Assembly: GCA_026419785.1 (NCBI GenBank)
Contig: JAODTK010001388.1
Location: 267,971-331,970 of the forward strand
Length of the DNA: 64,000 nt
From: Sclerodactyla briareus
Lineage: Eukaryota; Echinodermata; Holothuroidea; Dendrochirotida; Sclerodactylidae
Reading direction: 5' to 3'
Below the pieces are notes generated by a model. It saw only the letters and a list, made by a program, of their open reading frames with translations, had not been told where the DNA came from and ran no database searches. How positions within the stretch are numbered: the stretch's first letter is position 1; every line of letters starts with the position of its first letter. The translations under genes and the position numbers were made by a program. Positions 58,749-64,000 of this stretch are shown here, one piece after another.

Positions 58749-58826
58749 CTAACGGTAGTGAGGACAAAGAAACAGAGATAACAACAAATCGTTTTTCGTG
58801 GTCGAGAGTTTCGTCCGACTAATCAT
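58749..58826 (-). pseudogene. receptor relic F: signal-peptide exon only
   Basis: ATG at 58826 opens SRTKLSTTKNDLLLSLFLC and stops at 58749. It matches the signal exons of copies A-E, with an intact TKLSTT motif and hydrophobic core. No donor, Ig domain or membrane helix follows on the minus strand; delta sequence starts at once. It is a recombination remnant of a sixth receptor. Confidence 0.6.
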
Positions 58827-59426
58827 GCGGTCTTTTACAATCGTAACGGCCCCATTCGTTGAGAAACAGATAGCAGGTAATGGGTTAGACTGGACCCCCT
58901 CAAGTGAAATATCAATAGAAAATGTGCAGATATAGACGAGCTAGTGAACCACAGATATTAAGATCATGATAGCACAAAAACTGTTTCAGGTAAAGGATAT
59001 CCACAGGTAAGAGATTTTCATTGAGACCATGCTGGATCATTCCCTACTTTGAACTGAGAGAGTTGCTTAGCCCCCCAACAATTTCCTAAGAAAGTAGTTT
59101 TCTTTGTCCAGTGTTTGAAAACGCCAATCACTGAACCAAAGCGCGTTTTTTGTTGAGAACGTCAAGTTTACGGTTTTGGTTAGTTAGATTCCGCTCTTCA
59201 CAATTATATGGGCCGTATACCAACACACATACAAAATGCGTCGTGTGGCAAAAAAAAAGTACACTACCCGCCAAATTATCACCATGTCTTTTGACTATTA
59301 TGAACCATGGCAGGAATCTAGGTCGGCAAACAAAAAGGCGATAAAGTAACAAGGTAGTCTAGCTACCTTTGATTGTTCAGCCTCCCCTAGGTATACTGAA
59401 CTTCCATTTCCAATCATGTTCCAATT

Positions 59427-59507
<81 letters not shown>

Positions 59508-59640
59508 CAACCTCTGAGAAACAGTCGATCGTACCATTAAACTTTTTAATTAATGTTACAAGGCTCCTTGGTGAGAGGACGTCTAGTATCGCAAGTTCCA
59601 AACTCTAATGGCCGGAAATTTAATCAATTGCCCAATTGAA
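58827..59640. repeat. zeta-type 5' flank of relic F
   Basis: Resembles 18483-19260: GGTAATGGGTTAGACTGGA, GATCATGATAGCA, CCACAGGTAAGAGATTTTC and AATCTAGGTCGGCAAACAAAAAGGCG. It is interrupted by the poly-T at 59432-59507. Confidence 0.6.
59432..59507. repeat. poly-T tract, 76 bases
   Basis: An uninterrupted T run sits where the related zeta copies have none (CAATCA-TTTACACCTCTGATAG in copy I). It could be the poly(A) tail of a minus-strand retroposed sequence or an assembly artefact. Confidence 0.85.
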
Positions 59641-60559
59641 GAGTTAAAATGTGATATGGTTGGTCTTATTATACTCACGCGCTCGGCAGTATAAAAAAAA
59701 TTGGGCAGACATTTTCGGCTCGTTCCAAAATTGGAAGGGTCCCGCGTACGCGGTGAGAGGGGTCGATTACTCACTGAAGTCCAATTTTTACGGCAAAGAG
59801 TTACACCCATTGCAATTGAGGACCGTTTAAATATTCGAAATTCCAAGGGGGGACAAACCCTCCCTAGAGGACTCCCCCCCCCCTATCAGTCACCATTGTC
59901 AGATCGTCGGCAAAACATAAGATCTACCCACCCCATTATCAACCTACGCCCCTGTTTGAGGGTAGGTAATTTCGTCTCGAATTTTCACTGTTTGAAGGGA
60001 TAGGAGCACGCGTTGCCAAAGCAAAATCTCTATAGTTCCAATGAACGAGTGATGATGCAATAGTTGTCGAAGTAGGCCTGGACAAGGTATATAGCGTAAG
60101 TGCATCTCTCATCTTGCAGGTTATCCCATATAGGAAGACGAACCTGATCTCCTCGGTAAAAACACGTTCAGCAATGTAAATTCTATACCATTAGCTGTAT
60201 AGCAATTGAGCCACATGATATCCCAGAGACAAATTTAACATTTCCACTTGTTGTATGAGATACTCGATCAGTTGGCCAACGATTCGCCTGAATCATGCTT
60301 CCAAAAATCAGCAATTTGATTGAAACGAACTGATGACGGAGTTGAGTTGGGGGAAATGGCAAGACGGCGAATGGACACAAACGTAATGCGTTACCTCCCA
60401 CGAATACACGCTCATGCACTACCTGGCTCACATAAGAGGACTCGCTACAATCGAAGGGAATTTATTCGTTTTAGTTTAGTTCGGTGAAAATGAAAAGGAA
60501 GTCAGGAAGACGAAATCATCATGGAAGACCTCGAAGTCACAACAAACCAATAAGGAAGA
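59641..60559. other. no gene recognised
   Basis: The sequence no longer matches the array. A plus-strand 100-codon frame (59701-60003) has no motif. Confidence 0.35.
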
Positions 60560-61870
60560 ATAACCAGATGCCTAAAGAGTTGCCACAATGCTGGAATAAG
60601 GCGGTTCTTGAACTCATCCACACTCTTTAGACAGAACAACTCTTCAGGAAGGCTATTCCACTCATGTGATAACTCTCTGCGAGACGAAAATATTGGCGAA
60701 TGTCCAATCTACAGCGTTTGCCACGGGCTTGATAAAATAACCCAAACTGGTGGTAACTTTGGAAAGACCCTTCTAAGAGGCAAGACGATTTCGGAAACAT
60801 GAATCAAATCACCTGAAATTGTACAGAGCAACGAAGTTAGACCGAGACACTCCTTCCTCGTAAGGGAGGACATCTCTAAGACAGGAGAGTAATCGAAGCC
60901 CTCCTCTGAACATTCCCAAGTGCCGGCTTATCTTTCGAGAAAGAAGGGGATTCCATACTGAAGTGCCATCTAATCAAGCCAAGGAATTTCAAATTATCTT
61001 TCCTCGCAGCTCAGCACATGCTCAGAGGGTTTCAAGAAAGAATAAGAATGAAAAGAACTCCGAGATCCTTTCTCGGAATTCACCGAGAATAGTTTGGCCA
61101 TTAACTTGACGGAGGCGTCGCGAAGTGTGGAACCCAACATACCTAGCTTTGCACTTGTCGGCATTGGAAAACATTGGCCAATCAAAAGACTAATTGCAAC
61201 ATCTTCGTTCGAAGCAGCAATTTCCCTGATACAAATTAGTACCGTCCGCAAAACCTGGTCAATTCGGAATGCACCGAATCTGCAAGACCGTCATATACGC
61301 CAGAAAAAGTAATGGCTTAAGAACCGATCCTTGGGGAACACACTAGTGACTTTTGGCATAGGCGACGAAAACGCCCATTGATGGCAACACGTTATTCCCT
61401 ATAAAGAGCCACTGAAGAATCCATTTGAGAGACATTCCCTTAAGCCGAAACGTGTCCCCCAATGTATTGAGGCAGGAGGACGCTCATGGAGAACATGATC
61501 AAGATTTATATCAACAGCACTGCCGTCACAACAGCACTGCCATTGTTAAATCCAATATTAAACATCTTCTTATAAGGATATGTCAAATACGAACGATTTT
61601 ACCTAAAACAATGCTGAGAACCACGAAATAGGGACTATACTCATTACAAACATCGACCATATGATCGCGATTAATGGATTCCAACACCCTGCGGACAAAC
61701 ATAGTGAGGACTCAGGGCCCTGGGAACACAGATAAACAACACCTGCTTGGGAAAGGTTAATAAATAAATAAAAATAGCCAATGGGACAGGCTACTGCTCG
61801 GCGAAAAACTTCCATAAGGAGTAAGATCCGTCCGGACCAGGGTCTTACCACTTAATGAGTTCTGCAGTTT
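60560..61870 (-). mobile_element. LINE fragment (CR1-like reverse transcriptase), minus strand
   Basis: On the minus strand in order: a degraded PDGxY...PLAIFIYLLTFPKQ block (about 61840-61740), DHMVDVCNEYSPY-type sequence (about 61655), VPQGSVLKPLLFLAYM (about 61340) and FADGTNLY (about 61265, where the active form has FADD). NADKCK comes next (about 61170), then a frame-shifted EKDLGVLF, LKPSEHVLSC (about 61015) and HEWNSLPEEL plus SVDEFKNRL (about 60660-60610). This is the standard order of CR1-like LINE palm, thumb and C-terminal blocks. It is a different family from LINE-1/2/3 and in the opposite orientation. It is decayed by frameshifts and by substitution of one catalytic Asp. Confidence 0.72.
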
Positions 61871-63264
61871 CTCCCGCAATTTACTAATTATGAGGCAAAC
61901 CAAACACGAGTCGCGAAGTACCCAAATCTCCTAACGAATATCACTTTACTTTGCAGACAAAAACTTCCAGCAAGCGTGCTGTAGTTAAAAACAACATCTT
62001 CTCGATATGCTCGGTGAATTTGGGAATATGTAGCTGTAGGAAGTCATTTCTCAAAGAATCATGACAGATCATTCTCGACAGGCTAGATGGGAAACATGAC
62101 AGATGATAGCACACGAACATCGTAAAACCTTTTAACTGCAAATTAAAATTCGTTCTTTTCTGGAGGGGTCATATCTCGGTGGTGGACGAACCGGCGAGCG
62201 GTTCAAACCAATATTGATTGTCGTCTGCAATTAGACATCGCGTACGGTAAAATGGATGGGAGCATTACAGAACCGCATTCAACACTACGTTCCAGTTTTA
62301 TTCTGTTCTACCCAAAATTCAAAACTATCCGAATTTTCGTCTTCAGTAGCCGCCCGGTCGAGAAATCGAGAAAGAATACTGACCGTTTCACCTAGATGAA
62401 GTGAAAATGAAAGTTGTGAAGCAGCGGATGTGGAATGGGAGGTTGCGAGGGAAAGAGAATGATGAACATGGACGGAACCCCGGAAGCAACGGGGAAACCT
62501 GGGTCAACTTGGGTGAGAAGGTCAAATCCCAATTTTTTCGGATATGGTGATCGAGATTAGAAGCGATTTAAACTGTATCATGATGAAAAACTGTTATAAA
62601 AATTATATTAACGCATCAACGAGGGCTGTGAATAGGTCTATGGAGAAGATATTTCACCGTTACTATGGCAACAAGCACCGTCATGTAGATGGGCTATTAT
62701 CAAATCGTCGGAGAAGTTGGGCTCACCATCGCTCTGATCATGCGATGGTGATTTGCGCTCTAAAAACAAAAACCTTCAAAGATTAGCCTTTCACGAGAAC
62801 CGTCTTGACTTAGGAATCTCGGAAATGAGGGGGGTTTTCAGGGTGAAACGAAGAGCAGAAAGAACGCCATTCCGGCAGATGTGAGCAAGGCTCTCCATCA
62901 GTCGAAATAAGTAGAATTTGTGAGGGACCGTCAAGCTTCGGAGCTACCAACTAGAGCGAAAATGGAGGAAGACCCGCTTGCAAGGTGGACAGAGATGCGT
63001 ACAATCGCAACACAAAAGACTAGTTAGACTCATTGACAATGCCAAACAAAGGAAATTTTCACATACGGATACTTGGTGATTGACCCCACGGAATAATTTA
63101 TTGCGTTTAGTCTCTCATTTGAAGGGTATGACAAGCAGTCGCCTTCTATGAAACACCTGCCAGAACCCCTCTCCCAAGCCATGGCCTATCAATGTGAGTT
63201 CCATACATGAGCCATGAGCCTGGACCAGGTTATGGGTTATTATTGAGTCGTGGTGGCGTACGAA
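61871..63264. other. no gene recognised
   Basis: About 61871-62160 may be 5' continuation of the LINE. The plus-strand frame 62544-62786 (80 codons, basic, His/Arg-rich) has no known motif. Confidence 0.3.
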
Positions 63265-63560
63265 AACTTAAAGAGAGCGTGGTGGCCTAATTGGTTAATA
63301 AGCCGTCGAGCTCGTAACCCAGTGGTTTGTGGGGTTCGAGTACCGCCGCGTTGTACCTTGAAGCAAGGTGTTTATCTCGATGGCTCACTCTACCAAGGTT
63401 TTTTGTGTAAATTTATGGGTTGCGCTCGCTGTGTATGTGGCTGCACCTAGTGGAAAGTTCCCCAGGGGACCGATGATGTGGACATAAGGTGTTCAGTGTT
63501 GCATGTACACATGGAAGGCATTGAAAATCGAATAAAAATCATTCATTTTAGTCCATCAGT
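63265..63560 (+). mobile_element. tRNA-headed SINE
   Basis: The plus strand begins GAGCGTGGTGGCCTAATTGG (A-box region). CTCGTAACCCAGTGG follows at the anticodon-arm position, then a B box GGGGTTCGAGTACCGCC about 50 bases on. The body has GCAAGGTGTTTATCTCGAT and GGCTCACTCTACCAAGG, then AAATTTATGGGTTGCGCTCGCTG and an A-rich end near 63530. This resembles tRNA-derived SINEs of deuterostome invertebrates. A two-base insertion in the D-arm and one in the T-arm argue against a functional tRNA gene. Confidence 0.65.
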
Positions 63561-63639
63561 TGAAAGTCCCCGCTTCCTGGATGCTCCCCACTTGGTGGCA
63601 AGAGCAGAGTGTAGCGGTTAGAACTCAATACATTACCGA

Positions 63640-63945
63640 AATAGCGAGGAATGGTGTGTCCCTGCCAGCCTGGACTGACAGCAGTTGTCACTCCGATATT
63701 AGAGAAATCAAACCTCGATAGTAATGACTTGGCAAATTATAGACCTATAGAACATGTCATCAGTAAAGTTATGAAAGGGCAGTGATAAGCCAAATCAAGG
63801 AGCACATTTGAAACTAATGAATGCATGACGCGCGCAAATCGGCCAAACCAAACAATGCATAGCGCTGAAGACGCTTTGCTCGGAGTTACAAAAAAGTGAA
63901 TCTGGTGCCCTTGAACAAATAATAAACGATGTTTTAATACATGTC
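63640..63945 (+). mobile_element. LINE fragment (CR1/L2-like), early palm domain
   Basis: The plus strand reads AVVTPILEKSNLDSNDLANY then RPIEHVISKVMKG in one frame (about 63683-63775). A shifted VISQIKEH and a degraded RPN.SAEDALL.VT block follow to about 63900. These are the first conserved blocks of CR1/L2 reverse transcriptases. The fragment stops being recognisable before the end of the window. Confidence 0.7.
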
Positions 63946-64000
63946 CTACAAGTACCACTGGCCAACTGTAGTTTTCAGGGTTAGCGTTAGATGTGTGCTT

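Noticed and set aside
59298-59608. Frames with long poly-Lys or poly-Phe
   Set aside because: They are translations of the poly-T tract.
63270-63350. A functional tRNA gene at the SINE head
   Set aside because: Extra bases in the D and T arms and a continuing SINE body argue against it.

Overview
This window looks like invertebrate animal nuclear DNA. It is AT-rich, has no compact operons or ribosome-binding-site spacing, and contains CR1/L2-like LINE fragments, tRNA-headed SINEs, a hAT element, a long-inverted-repeat element carrying a gene family known from marine invertebrates and fish, and split genes with GT...AG exon borders. A marine invertebrate such as an echinoderm, hemichordate, tunicate or cnidarian is my best guess. 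The species cannot be named from the sequence.

The core of the window (about 6.9-59.6 kb) is a degenerate segmental tandem array. Blocks I call alpha, beta, gamma (LINE), delta, epsilon, zeta and eta recur two to four times in direct orientation. Embedded in them on the minus strand are at least five copies (A-E) of one immunoglobulin-superfamily membrane-receptor gene, plus a sixth relic (F) with only the signal-peptide exon. The reconstructed order is signal-peptide exon, V-like Ig domain, second Ig-like domain, N/T/P-rich stalk, transmembrane helix and short cytoplasmic tail. Copies A, C and E share one membrane-helix type; copy B has a different helix; copy D lacks one because its downstream side abuts a truncated LINE. 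Every copy is broken by many one- or two-base indels. These occur equally in non-coding flanks, so raw long-read error is as likely as pseudogene decay.

Layout: 0-1.3 kb, nothing recognised. 1.34-6.7 kb, a long-inverted-repeat element with a decayed gene of the TVDTDVVV / TGCDT type. 6.95-10.3 kb, alpha block and receptor A. 10.3-15.6 kb, beta block, SINE, LINE-1 and delta. 15.6-18.5 kb, epsilon and receptor B. 18.5-23.9 kb, zeta. 23.9-32.3 kb, a block absent from the second unit, holding a candidate small secreted-protein gene, a 2.33-kb hAT element with a perfect 8-bp target duplication, and an L2-like LINE end. 32.3-34.2 kb, eta. 34.9-41.5 kb, epsilon, receptor C, beta, LINE-2 and receptor D. 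41.5-49.5 kb, zeta and eta again. 50.8-54 kb, alpha and receptor E. 54-59.6 kb, zeta and beta pieces, LINE-3, delta and the F relic. 59.6-64 kb, two unrelated LINE fragments and a SINE.

A clustered, rapidly diverging family of Ig-type membrane receptors with exchanged membrane/tail modules is the kind of organisation seen in immune-type or self-recognition gene complexes. That functional reading is inference from architecture only.
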